Shown in pieces: positions 20,432 through 28,089 of a DNA stretch of 51,177 nt. Position numbers and translations under genes: made by a program. Below the pieces are notes generated by a model, which did not search any database, was not told the origin of the DNA, and was given only the letters and a program-made list of their open reading frames with translations. The DNA comes from Moraxella boevrei DSM 14165 (GTDB lineage: Bacteria > Pseudomonadota > Gammaproteobacteria > Pseudomonadales > Moraxellaceae). The stretch is from the NCBI RefSeq assembly GCF_000379845.1, contig NZ_KB903781.1, forward strand, positions 325-51,501. Reading direction: 5' to 3'. Position 1 is the stretch's first letter, and each line of letters starts with the position of its first letter.

Positions 20432-22222
20432 CTAGACTAGCACCGCTTTTTTAATGAGTAATTGCAGTTTAACTTGTCCATTAAATTCATTGTTATCAAG
20501 GCTAAATAACAAATGGGCTTGGCTAACGCTTGGCTCAATATCGTTTGGATTAAACGCTTCAAAATCTGTGTTAAACCAAATCGCTTCAATGGTAAAGGCA
20601 ACATCGGGGTGGCTAAGCCAAAGTTTGACATGGCGTTGTTTTAACACCCGAAAATCTTGTACTACAAACACACCGTCAAAAATCGGTGGCACAAAACCAT
20701 GCCCCCAAACGGTTAAATTGTTTAAAAAATAGACAAATTGTGTATTAAAATCTTGGGCTAATAACTGACCGTCTGTCAGCAAAGTTTCTTCAAACACATC
20801 GGCATCTAACTTGCTTAATACGTTTTCAAATGCTTGGCAAAATGCAGAAAAATGGCGTTTTTCAATGCTTAAGCCTGCTGCCATGGCATGACCGCCAAAA
20901 TGCGTAATCAGCTCTGGATGACGTTGTGCCACCGTTTCAATCATATCACGGATATGCACGCCTGCGATAGAGCGTGCTGAGCCTTTGATTAAATCGCTGT
21001 CGCTCACCGCACTGGTATCGGCAGGGGCGAACACAATCGCAGGTAAATGATAACGTTCTTTAAGACGACCTGCCACAATGCCAATCACCCCTTGATGCCA
21101 ATTGTCTTGGTACAAAATAATACTGCGTTTATGCGATGCGTTTGTCAAACTGTCACTATCTTGGCTGTCTAAATGTTTATTTTGTAAAATTATGTCGGCT
21201 TGTTCTCGCATTCCTTGTTCCACTTGACGACGTTCAAGGTTTAATTGATTGAGCTCACTTGCCAATTCGGTTGCTTGTTGCCAATCATCACTGAGCAAAC
21301 ATTCAATACCAATTTGCATATTGTCCATGCGACCTGCGGCATTAATGCGGGGTCCGATGATAAAACCAAAATCTTGTGCAGTAATTTCGCTTGGCTGTTT
21401 GCTAGCTTGTTCTAACAATGCCAAAATTCCCAAACAACAACGTCCTTCACGGATAGCCATTAAGCCATGATGCACCAAAATCCGATTGTTTTGATCCAAA
21501 ACCCCCACATCGGCAATCGTGCCTAACGCCACCAAATCTAAATATTTGCTAACGTGGGTGGTGGGTTTTTGTTGCTCACGGCGGATTTTTGCCAAATTGC
21601 CAAGCACATAAAACGCCACACCAACGCCTACTAACGATTTACTGGCAAACGCACAACCCAGTTGATTGGGATTAACCACCGCATTAGCGTTAGGTTTTAC
21701 TTTGTTGGTCAAGTGATGGTCGGTGATAACCACGGTCAAGCCATATTGTTTGGCACGTTCTACCCCTGCATGGCTAGAGATACCATTATCCACTGTGACA
21801 ATCATGTCAGGCTGATAGCTTTCCACGCCCAAATCTACGATTTCAGGGGTCAAGCCATAGCCATATTTAAAGCGGTCAGGCACTAAAAACTCAACGTTTG
21901 CTCCCATTTCTCGCAACACTCGCACCATAAGAGCGGTACTGGTCGCCCCATCGCAGTCAAAATCACCGATGATTAAAATTTTTTGTTGATTATCAATAGC
22001 TTGGTTAAGTAGGGCAACGGCGTTGTCAATGTCTAATAGCTGATTGGCGGGCAATAATGCCCCCAGATCAGTATCTAGCTCAGTCGGTGCAAGCACGCCA
22101 CGCCCTGCCAAAATACGGGCTAAGGTCATGGATTGTTCGGCAAGTGGTGCTAACTGCTGAAACGTTGTTGGTAATTTTTGTAAAAATTCGTTGTTATCTA
22201 GGCGTGGTGTGAGTTTTAGCAT
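20432..22222 (-). CDS. recJ: Single-stranded-DNA-specific exonuclease RecJ
   Basis: 596 residues, DHH-family 5'-3' exonuclease. Metal-binding motifs: DFDCDG at 87-92 (motif I), VTVDNGIS, TDHH at 167-170 (motif III), GPRINAAGRM, and the DHHA1-domain GGHAMAAGLS. RecJ degrades single strands in RecF-pathway recombination, base-excision and mismatch repair. The C-terminal OB-like domain is present. The ATG at 22222 lacks a strong ribosome site. First gene of a minus-strand unit with hemW; the 298-base gap to efeO holds promoters for both directions. Confidence 0.95.
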   Translation of the reverse strand: MLKLTPRLDNNEFLQKLPTTFQQLAPLAEQSMTLARILAGRGVLAPTELDTDLGALLPANQLLDIDNAVALLNQAIDNQQKILIIGDFDCDGATSTALMVRVLREMGANVEFLVPDRFKYGYGLTPEIVDLGVESYQPDMIVTVDNGISSHAGVERAKQYGLTVVITDHHLTNKVKPNANAVVNPNQLGCAFASKSLVGVGVAFYVLGNLAKIRREQQKPTTHVSKYLDLVALGTIADVGVLDQNNRILVHHGLMAIREGRCCLGILALLEQASKQPSEITAQDFGFIIGPRINAAGRMDNMQIGIECLLSDDWQQATELASELNQLNLERRQVEQGMREQADIILQNKHLDSQDSDSLTNASHKRSIILYQDNWHQGVIGIVAGRLKERYHLPAIVFAPADTSAVSDSDLIKGSARSIAGVHIRDMIETVAQRHPELITHFGGHAMAAGLSIEKRHFSAFCQAFENVLSKLDADVFEETLLTDGQLLAQDFNTQFVYFLNNLTVWGHGFVPPIFDGVFVVQDFRVLKQRHVKLWLSHPDVAFTIEAIWFNTDFEAFNPNDIEPSVSQAHLLFSLDNNEFNGQVKLQLLIKKAVLV

Positions 22223-22413
22223 AATTTTTGTTAATTTGGCGAATGGATTTGTAATTGCTTTTTACTAAATTGCCACTGGGCAAATTTACTTTCAACGTTG
22301 GCAAGCAGCATGAATGGCAAGACCGATTATTTTAACATGAAAAATTTTTAATCAACAGTGAAATTTATTAGCCATGTCATTCAACAAAACTGATAAAGGA
22401 TTTCTCAAAAGGA

Positions 22414-22442
22414 TTGATAATAATTATCATTTAAACTATAAT
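22414..22442 (+). promoter_or_regulatory. Sigma-70-like promoter for the efe iron locus
   Basis: TTGATA at 22414-22419, a 17-bp spacer, and a consensus TATAAT at 22437-22442, about 80 bases before the efeO start codon. Confidence 0.7.
22415..22429 (+). promoter_or_regulatory. Fur box overlapping the efe promoter
   Basis: TGATAATAATTATCA is a perfect 7-1-7 inverted repeat and matches the recognised Fur core pattern TGATAATNATTATCA at every position. It covers the -35 box and part of the spacer, where a bound repressor would block RNA polymerase. Iron-loaded Fur would therefore be expected to shut off the iron-uptake genes downstream. Confidence 0.85.
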
Positions 22443-22520
22443 AGTTGTATCAATTTTGTTAAAAAAGATAACACTTAACAAAGTATAACAATATTTTAAC
22501 TCATTTAAATAGGAAATGTT

Positions 22521-23381
22521 ATGAAAAAATCATTGCTAGCTTTAGCAATCATCACCGTTTTAACCGCTTGTCAAAAACCTACCGAAAATGCTCAAACGCC
22601 AACCAACGCAAGCACAACCGCCCCAGTAGTTACAGGTGCTTCAACCGCTGATACTGACTTATCTGCTGAAACCACCGAATACAAAAAATTTGTGGAAGGG
22701 CAAATTGACCAAATGTTGGTGGAGACTGAAAAATTTGTTGCACTATTAAAGGCAGGCAAAACAGAGGAGGCCAAAGCCTTATATCCACACGCCCGTATGT
22801 ATTTTGAGCGTAGCGAGCCGATTGCTGAGAGTTTTGGTGACCTTGACCCACGCATTGACAACCGTGAAGCTGACCTTGAAAAAGATGAAGTTTGGACGGG
22901 TTTTCACGCCATCGAAAAAATCCTGTGGACAAAAAACACGACCAAAGGCACGGAAGCATTGGGCGATAAGTTGATTGCCGATGTCAAAGAACTGCGTGCC
23001 AAAATCCCAACCGCCGACGTAACGCCTGAGCTTATGGTGCAAGGTTCGGTAGATTTATTAAATGAAGTATCGACGACTAAAATTACAGGAGAAGAAGAGA
23101 TTTTCTCAAAAACCGACCTTTATGATTTTAAAGCGAATATTGAAGGTGCTGAGAAAATTTTCCAAATTTTAACGCCAAAATTACAAGCAAAAAATCCTGA
23201 GTTAGTCAAAGATTTGACCCAAAAATTTGCCGATGTTAATGCGTTACTTGACAAGCAAAAAGTGGGTGAAAAAGACTATAAACTCTATGACAAATTAGCT
23301 CAAGATGAAATTAAAGCCCTTGCTGAAGCAGTTAATAAATTGGGTGAGCCACTCGCTCAAATGGGCATTGTTATGCAGTAA
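22521..23381 (+). CDS. efeO: EfeO/EfeM-type iron-binding lipoprotein (M75 imelysin-like)
   Basis: 286 residues. The N-terminus is a lipoprotein signal ending at the lipobox LTAC (Cys17), then a Thr/Ala-rich linker to about residue 50. The rest is an M75/imelysin-like domain with the signature HxxE at 129-132 (GFHAIEKILW) preceded by DPRIDNREAD, as in EfeO and Algp7. It lacks the N-terminal cupredoxin domain of classical EfeO, so it is closer to the single-domain EfeM type. It would bind iron in the periplasm for the EfeU permease. First gene behind the Fur-box promoter; followed by a terminator-like hairpin before efeB. Confidence 0.85.
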   Translation: MKKSLLALAIITVLTACQKPTENAQTPTNASTTAPVVTGASTADTDLSAETTEYKKFVEGQIDQMLVETEKFVALLKAGKTEEAKALYPHARMYFERSEPIAESFGDLDPRIDNREADLEKDEVWTGFHAIEKILWTKNTTKGTEALGDKLIADVKELRAKIPTADVTPELMVQGSVDLLNEVSTTKITGEEEIFSKTDLYDFKANIEGAEKIFQILTPKLQAKNPELVKDLTQKFADVNALLDKQKVGEKDYKLYDKLAQDEIKALAEAVNKLGEPLAQMGIVMQ

Positions 23382-23410
23382 ATGTAAATGACTGCAAGGA
23401 TTTGATAAGC

Positions 23411-23448
23411 AAAAGCATTAACGACAAAGTTGTTGTTAGTGCTTTTTT
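23411..23448 (+). terminator. Hairpin terminator/attenuator between efeO and efeB
   Basis: Stem of about 14 bp (AAAAGCATTAAC with GTTAGTGCTTTT, including G-T pairs), then T6. It lies between two genes of the same locus, so it probably reduces rather than abolishes read-through, favouring efeO over efeB. Confidence 0.65.
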
Positions 23449-23478
23449 CGTTAAAAATCGAAAATAAAGGGGAAAATT

Positions 23479-24762
23479 ATGTCAAATTTAAAAAATCGCC
23501 GTCAATTTTTGCAAAATATGGGTGTTGCAAGCCTTGCTGGGGCAACGCTTTTGACGGGTTGCGATGACAAGACACAACATTCGTCTAGTAACAATCTAAG
23601 CAATAATACCGCCAAAGGCAATGACAACGACAACCCAAAACACGCAGGTTCAGACGCAACTTCTGCCAAAAACTGCTTTGCCGATAAAAAATACGAATTT
23701 TATGACACGCACCAGTCAGGGATTTTAACGCCTGTCCAGCGTCATGTGTATTTTTTGGTGTTGGATTTGCATTCAACGGATGTAAAAGCGATTGCTCAAA
23801 TGTTTAAAGATTGGACAGATTATTCGGTGAAGCTTATGAAGGGTGAAAATATTTTGCCCTATTCTGATAATCCACACGTTCCGCCTACCGATACGGGCGA
23901 AGCGGATAGCTTGTCGGCGTATGGCTTAACGCTCACCTTTGGGATTAGCCCATCTTTTTTGCAAAAGTTAAATTTAACTGATAAAGCACCACCAGAATTT
24001 AGCGACTTGCCAAATTTTCCACGAGACCAAATTCGCCCCGAACTCTCTGGTGGTGATATTTGTGTTCAGGCGTGTGCTGATGACCCGCAAGTTGCCTTTC
24101 ATGCGGTGCGACAGCTGGTGCGTCAGGCTCGCTCGCTCGTTACCATGAAATGGTCGCAGACGGGTTACAATGCCTTTGATACAGGGCATGAAACCCCACG
24201 TAATTTGTTTGGTTTTAAGGACGGTACGGCAAACAAAAACACGCTTGAAGATGCGGACAAATGGTTGTGGATTGACGAGGGCGTATTTAAAAATGGCACA
24301 TATTTGGTCGCACGCATTATCCAAATGCACCTAGAAACATGGGATAGAACAAGCCTACAAGGGCAGGAAGACACCTTTGGTCGCCATCGTGAGAGTGGGG
24401 CGAGTATCGGCAAGACGGGCGAGTTTGATGAGTTTGATGTCAATGAAAAGAATGCAAATGGCAAAACGCTTGTGCCTGATATTTCGCACATGGGGCTTGC
24501 CAAACGTACAGGGCTACAAATGCTCCGCCGTTCCTATTCGTACGCCAGTGGTATTGATGCCAAAACTGGGCAGTTTAATGCAGGACTACTGTTTATCTCG
24601 TTTCAAAAATCGCCCATGCAATTTTCCGTTATTCAAAATGCGTTTGGTAAGGTTGATAAAATGAACGAGTACACCACCCACATCGGTAGCGGACTGTTTT
24701 TGTGCTTTGGTGGGGTGAAACAAGGTGAGTATTTGGGTCAAGCCTTATTTGAAAGCCAATAG
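23479..24762 (+). CDS. efeB: EfeB-type DyP peroxidase (Tat-like, lipobox-containing)
   Basis: 427 residues. N-terminus NRRQFLQNMG is Tat-signal-like and is followed by SLAGATLLTGC, a lipobox with Cys28, so export by Tat and lipidation are predicted. The DyP-peroxidase signature GxxDG appears as FGFKDGTAN near residue 246, followed by the EfeB-like TFGRHRESGASIG. The heme-bearing enzyme works with EfeO and EfeU in acquiring iron, probably by oxidising ferrous iron or handling heme. A long Asn/Asp linker (about 32-60) precedes the catalytic domain. The start has AAGGGGA. The gene 3' end abuts a broken gene rather than efeU. Confidence 0.9.
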   Translation: MSNLKNRRQFLQNMGVASLAGATLLTGCDDKTQHSSSNNLSNNTAKGNDNDNPKHAGSDATSAKNCFADKKYEFYDTHQSGILTPVQRHVYFLVLDLHSTDVKAIAQMFKDWTDYSVKLMKGENILPYSDNPHVPPTDTGEADSLSAYGLTLTFGISPSFLQKLNLTDKAPPEFSDLPNFPRDQIRPELSGGDICVQACADDPQVAFHAVRQLVRQARSLVTMKWSQTGYNAFDTGHETPRNLFGFKDGTANKNTLEDADKWLWIDEGVFKNGTYLVARIIQMHLETWDRTSLQGQEDTFGRHRESGASIGKTGEFDEFDVNEKNANGKTLVPDISHMGLAKRTGLQMLRRSYSYASGIDAKTGQFNAGLLFISFQKSPMQFSVIQNAFGKVDKMNEYTTHIGSGLFLCFGGVKQGEYLGQALFESQ

Positions 24763-24769
24763 GATAAAT

Positions 24770-25175
24770 GGCAATGAAACCAAAAAATGGCTTTATTATC
24801 AAGCGATTAAAAAATTCGTCCACAATGTTTGTGGTCTAGCCAGTCATAATATTTGGCAGTGTATTGAAGGTGATGAGCATTTGGTATTGTTTGGCGACAC
24901 GCATAATTTTGCTTTTAAAAGACGAGTTTTTTTGGATTTTATGTGATATGCCTTAGAAAATGGCTTGATGAAATTGGGCAAAAATGACAAGTTTTTAACA
25001 GGTTCGATTGATAGTCAAATTAAACAATGGCAAAAAAAATTTCCCCAAAAGTGAAGTACCACTTTTAACAGAAGATGGTGCTTTTTATACTTGGTTTTTT
25101 ATGCCAAATTGTCCAGCAGGATTTGTGTGGTTGTGCTTGCAAGATGATGGCACGGTGTATGCTGATTGGACTTAA
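24770..25175 (+). pseudogene. Broken DUF596-like gene between efeB and efeU
   Basis: Coding-like sequence runs in one frame to an in-frame TGA at 24944-24946 (after VFLDFM), continues in the same frame (YALENGLMKLGKND, then DSQIKQWQKKFPQK), then needs a one-base shift near the C4A4 run at 25043-25050 to read on as EVPLLTEDGAFYTW...GTVYADWT and stop at 25173-25175. Spliced together it resembles small DUF596-family proteins (from memory), which occur beside polymorphic toxin loci. No start codon or ribosome site is evident and the 5' end is unclear. It separates efeB from efeU, so it is either an inserted remnant or a decayed orphan gene. Confidence 0.6.
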
Positions 25176-25205
25176 ATCTTATATTTAAAAAAATTGGATA
25201 ATCGT

Positions 25206-26984
25206 ATGATATTTTATAAAAAACTAACCGTTGCTTTGATGTTATCATTTGGTATTTTAATCAATCCTGCCTTAGCAAATAGCGAGAAAAATCAAGCGGT
25301 TGCAAGCACCCAAGCTCAAACCGTTCAAGCTCAAGAAAAAACCAATTTTAGCCCAATATTTATCGGACTATCAGATGTGATGGGCTTGGTCAAACAAGGT
25401 GACACGCAAAAAGGCGTTGATGAATTAACAATTTTGGCAAGTGAATTTGACAAACTTGTTATTCGTGCTGATTTAGCGAGCGAAAAACAAGCGGTTCATG
25501 ATGCTTTTGCTAATGCAATAAACTCACCTAACGAAACCAATTTGTCCGATTTATCCACCAACATTTACGCCCTAGAAAAACTGCAAAATCCTGTGGACTA
25601 TCGTGCCAAACGCAAAGAGTTTGCCAAAAAAGTCACACCAGAGCTTGAGACCTTAAAAGGGGCGATTAATAGTTTTGATAACTCACCACAAAAATTGGCA
25701 GATTTAAGGGTTGCTTACGATAAATTTAACCGCACATGGGTGGCGAACGAGCGAGTGGTGCGAAATACGAGCATGGCACATTATGGCAAAATAGAGACGC
25801 CACTGGCGTTAATCCGAGTTGCGATTGAGAGTAGTCCGCCCAATCATGAACAGATAAAAGACCAATTTGCCAAATTGGAAAGTGCCGTGATGAGCTACAA
25901 CAACGGCGAAGCGATAAAGCAGGTTGAAAAAGATGTTGATTTAAATTATGGCATTGATTTGCTAAAAGATGGTTTGGTAAATTTTCAAAATGGCAAGATA
26001 GCAGTTGCACAAAGTAAACTTGGCGAATTTATTGACATTTGGGTGATGATTGAGGGTGATGTATCTACTCGCAATCCCGCTTTGTATTCTAAAGTTGAAA
26101 GCCAAATTCCGATAATTATGGCAACTGGCGAGAAAGCTGAACAGCAAGCTAACTTACAGAACATTATTGATGAACTTGCTAAAATTAACCCAAAAGCCCA
26201 ATACACCGCCATCGATTCCATGCTGATTTTATTGCGTGAAGGTTTGGAAGCCCTGCTGATTGTCATGGCACTCATCACCGCCTTAAAAGTCGCTAAGCAA
26301 GCTTCCGCCAAAAAGTATGTGTATGCAGGTGTGATGACAGGTCTTTTAGCAAGTGTCGGTGGGGCAATTATTTTGCAAAAATTATTTCCTGCAACGACAA
26401 GTGGTGCAAACCGTGAAGCCTTAGAAGGGGTGGTCGGTATCGTGGCGGTGTTCATGATGCTTGGTATCGGAGCTTGGCTACATAGCAAATCATCGGTGGC
26501 AAAATGGAATACCTATATCAAATCACACATGAGCAAAGCCATGACGATAGGATCGTTTTTTGGCTTGTTTACTTTAGCATTTTTGTCAGTATTCCGAGAA
26601 GGGGCAGAGACGATTTTGTTTTATGTGGGGATTTTGCCGAATATCAGTATGGCGAATTTTTTGACAGGGATTGGCATGGCACTTGTGATTTTGGCAGTGA
26701 CTGCCTTTATCATGCTAAAAACATCTGTTAAATTGCCCATTCCGTTTTTGTTTAAGATTTTGACGTGGACGATTTATTTTTTAGGATTTAAGATTTTAGG
26801 AATTAGCCTGTCCGCCTTACAGTTAACCAATCATATCAATCGCACGCTTGTGCCAAATTTACCAGCAATAGAGTGGGCTGGATTTTTTCCGACAGTGCAG
26901 ACGATGACTGCTCAAGGGGTTTATGTGGCGATTATCGTAATTATGTTGATTTTGTCAAAACGTCAAGAAAAACTGATTAACTAA
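25206..26984 (+). CDS. efeU: EfeU/FTR1-family iron permease with long periplasmic N-terminal domain
   Basis: 592 residues from the ATG at 25206 with GGAT upstream (a TTG at 25194 is less likely). A signal peptide (KKLTVALMLSFGILINPALA) precedes about 310 mostly helical, charged residues, then about seven membrane segments. The two FTR1 iron-site motifs are present: REGLE at about 344 (LREGLEALLIV) and REGAE near 465 (FREGAETILFY). The permease carries oxidised iron across the inner membrane. The helical N-terminal domain is absent from E. coli EfeU but common in longer FTR1 proteins and may act as an iron-receiving domain. Ends at a strong terminator. Confidence 0.9.
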   Translation: MIFYKKLTVALMLSFGILINPALANSEKNQAVASTQAQTVQAQEKTNFSPIFIGLSDVMGLVKQGDTQKGVDELTILASEFDKLVIRADLASEKQAVHDAFANAINSPNETNLSDLSTNIYALEKLQNPVDYRAKRKEFAKKVTPELETLKGAINSFDNSPQKLADLRVAYDKFNRTWVANERVVRNTSMAHYGKIETPLALIRVAIESSPPNHEQIKDQFAKLESAVMSYNNGEAIKQVEKDVDLNYGIDLLKDGLVNFQNGKIAVAQSKLGEFIDIWVMIEGDVSTRNPALYSKVESQIPIIMATGEKAEQQANLQNIIDELAKINPKAQYTAIDSMLILLREGLEALLIVMALITALKVAKQASAKKYVYAGVMTGLLASVGGAIILQKLFPATTSGANREALEGVVGIVAVFMMLGIGAWLHSKSSVAKWNTYIKSHMSKAMTIGSFFGLFTLAFLSVFREGAETILFYVGILPNISMANFLTGIGMALVILAVTAFIMLKTSVKLPIPFLFKILTWTIYFLGFKILGISLSALQLTNHINRTLVPNLPAIEWAGFFPTVQTMTAQGVYVAIIVIMLILSKRQEKLIN

Positions 26985-27000
26985 AATCCGTGCCAAAACA

Positions 27001-27030
27001 AAAACCGCTACGTTGAATAGCGGTTTTTTT
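27001..27030 (+). terminator. Intrinsic terminator after efeU
   Basis: Perfect 10-bp stem AAAACCGCTA/TAGCGGTTTT, 7-nt loop, T-rich tail to 27030. Confidence 0.92.
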
Positions 27031-27044
27031 ATCCTATTAATTTT

Positions 27045-27052
27045 GCTATAAT
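27045..27052 (+). promoter_or_regulatory. Extended -10 element for cysE
   Basis: GCTATAAT contains a consensus TATAAT at 27047-27052, 48 bases before the cysE ATG. No good -35 box is seen at the expected place. Confidence 0.45.
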
Positions 27053-27100
27053 TTGTGCAATTAAACACCAAAGATAAACGCAAAGATATTGAGAAAAACC

Positions 27101-28027
27101 ATGTTTTCACCGCTAAAAAAACTTAAAACCGCCATGACTACCTTTCGCCGAGAAATCAAAGAAGACGTGCAAGCGGTCTTTGAACGAGACCCCGCTGCCC
27201 GCAATACGGCTGAAGTTTTGCTGACTTATCCGGGGGTTCACGCTATTATTTTTCACCGCATTGCTCACCAAGTTTGGCACGCTGAGCAAAAAGGTTTGGC
27301 CCGCTTTATTTCCTTTGCTAACCGCTTTTTGACAGGCATTGAAATCCACCCAGCCGCAAAAATCGGCAGACGTTTTTTTATCGATCACGGCATGGGCGTG
27401 GTGATTGGTGAAACGGCAGAAATCGGCGATGATGTTACGCTATATCATGGCGTAACGCTCGGCGGTGTGTCGCTGAATGAAGGCAAACGCCACCCAACTT
27501 TAGAAGATGGCGTGGTGGTCGGTGCAGGGGCGAAAGTGTTGGGCGGATTTACGGTTGGTAAATATGCCAAAATCGGCTCAAATGCGGTGGTTGTCAAAGA
27601 AGTCCCTGCAGGGGCGACCATGGTTGGCAATGCAGCACGGTTAATTCAAGACAAAAATTTGGCAGAAAAAGTCGGGATAGATAGCTTGGTAAGCAACAAT
27701 CCTGTCAGTCCTGAAAATCAAGCAAAAGTTGATAACCAATCTGATGAAGATGCTAAAAATAATGCCAAACAATCAGCTAAAAAACCCGATTTTAGCCAAT
27801 TTGCCAAAGAATTTCACCAATACGGCATTGACCCAAACACGCAAGACCCTGTGGCGTTAAGTTTTATTAAGATGTTAGAGCATATTCGCCAATCGGAAGC
27901 AAGACTTGATGAGTTGCAAAATGCGATTTGTCGCCTTGACCCAACGTTTTGCAAAAAAGATTATCCAAAACTAAAAGCCACCGATTTGGATGCGGTTGAC
28001 CCACAGTTGTTAAATAATCCTAAATAA
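27101..28027 (+). CDS. cysE: Serine O-acetyltransferase
   Basis: 308 residues from the ATG at 27101; a TTG at 27089 is in frame but less likely. The left-handed beta-helix acetyltransferase core is clear: [43 protein letters not shown] and [22 protein letters not shown]. It transfers acetyl from acetyl-CoA to serine, the entry step to cysteine. N-terminal helix [19 protein letters not shown] places it in the shorter EpsC/NifP-like branch. After the core is a ~110-residue Asp/Lys/Asn-rich tail with a conserved-looking end ([16 protein letters not shown]) that ordinary CysE lacks. Monocistronic, beside the restriction-modification island. Confidence 0.92.
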   Translation: MFSPLKKLKTAMTTFRREIKEDVQAVFERDPAARNTAEVLLTYPGVHAIIFHRIAHQVWHAEQKGLARFISFANRFLTGIEIHPAAKIGRRFFIDHGMGVVIGETAEIGDDVTLYHGVTLGGVSLNEGKRHPTLEDGVVVGAGAKVLGGFTVGKYAKIGSNAVVVKEVPAGATMVGNAARLIQDKNLAEKVGIDSLVSNNPVSPENQAKVDNQSDEDAKNNAKQSAKKPDFSQFAKEFHQYGIDPNTQDPVALSFIKMLEHIRQSEARLDELQNAICRLDPTFCKKDYPKLKATDLDAVDPQLLNNPK

Positions 28028-28061
28028 ATTTCTACATACAGGTTGAACGCTTTTGTCAATT

Positions 28062-28089
28062 TGTGCAATAACCATCAAATTATTGCACA
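28062..28089. repeat. Hairpin spanning the stop codon of the helicase-nuclease gene
   Basis: Perfect 10-bp inverted repeat TGTGCAATAA/TTATTGCACA with an 8-nt loop. It overlaps the stop codon and last codons of the minus-strand restriction gene and lacks a following T run, so it is not a standard terminator; it may protect the mRNA 3' end. Confidence 0.7.

Noticed and set aside
24725-24946. 73-codon ORF after efeB as an intact gene
   Set aside because: It begins inside efeB on a GTG with no ribosome site; the coding-like signal continues past its stop, so it is part of a broken gene.
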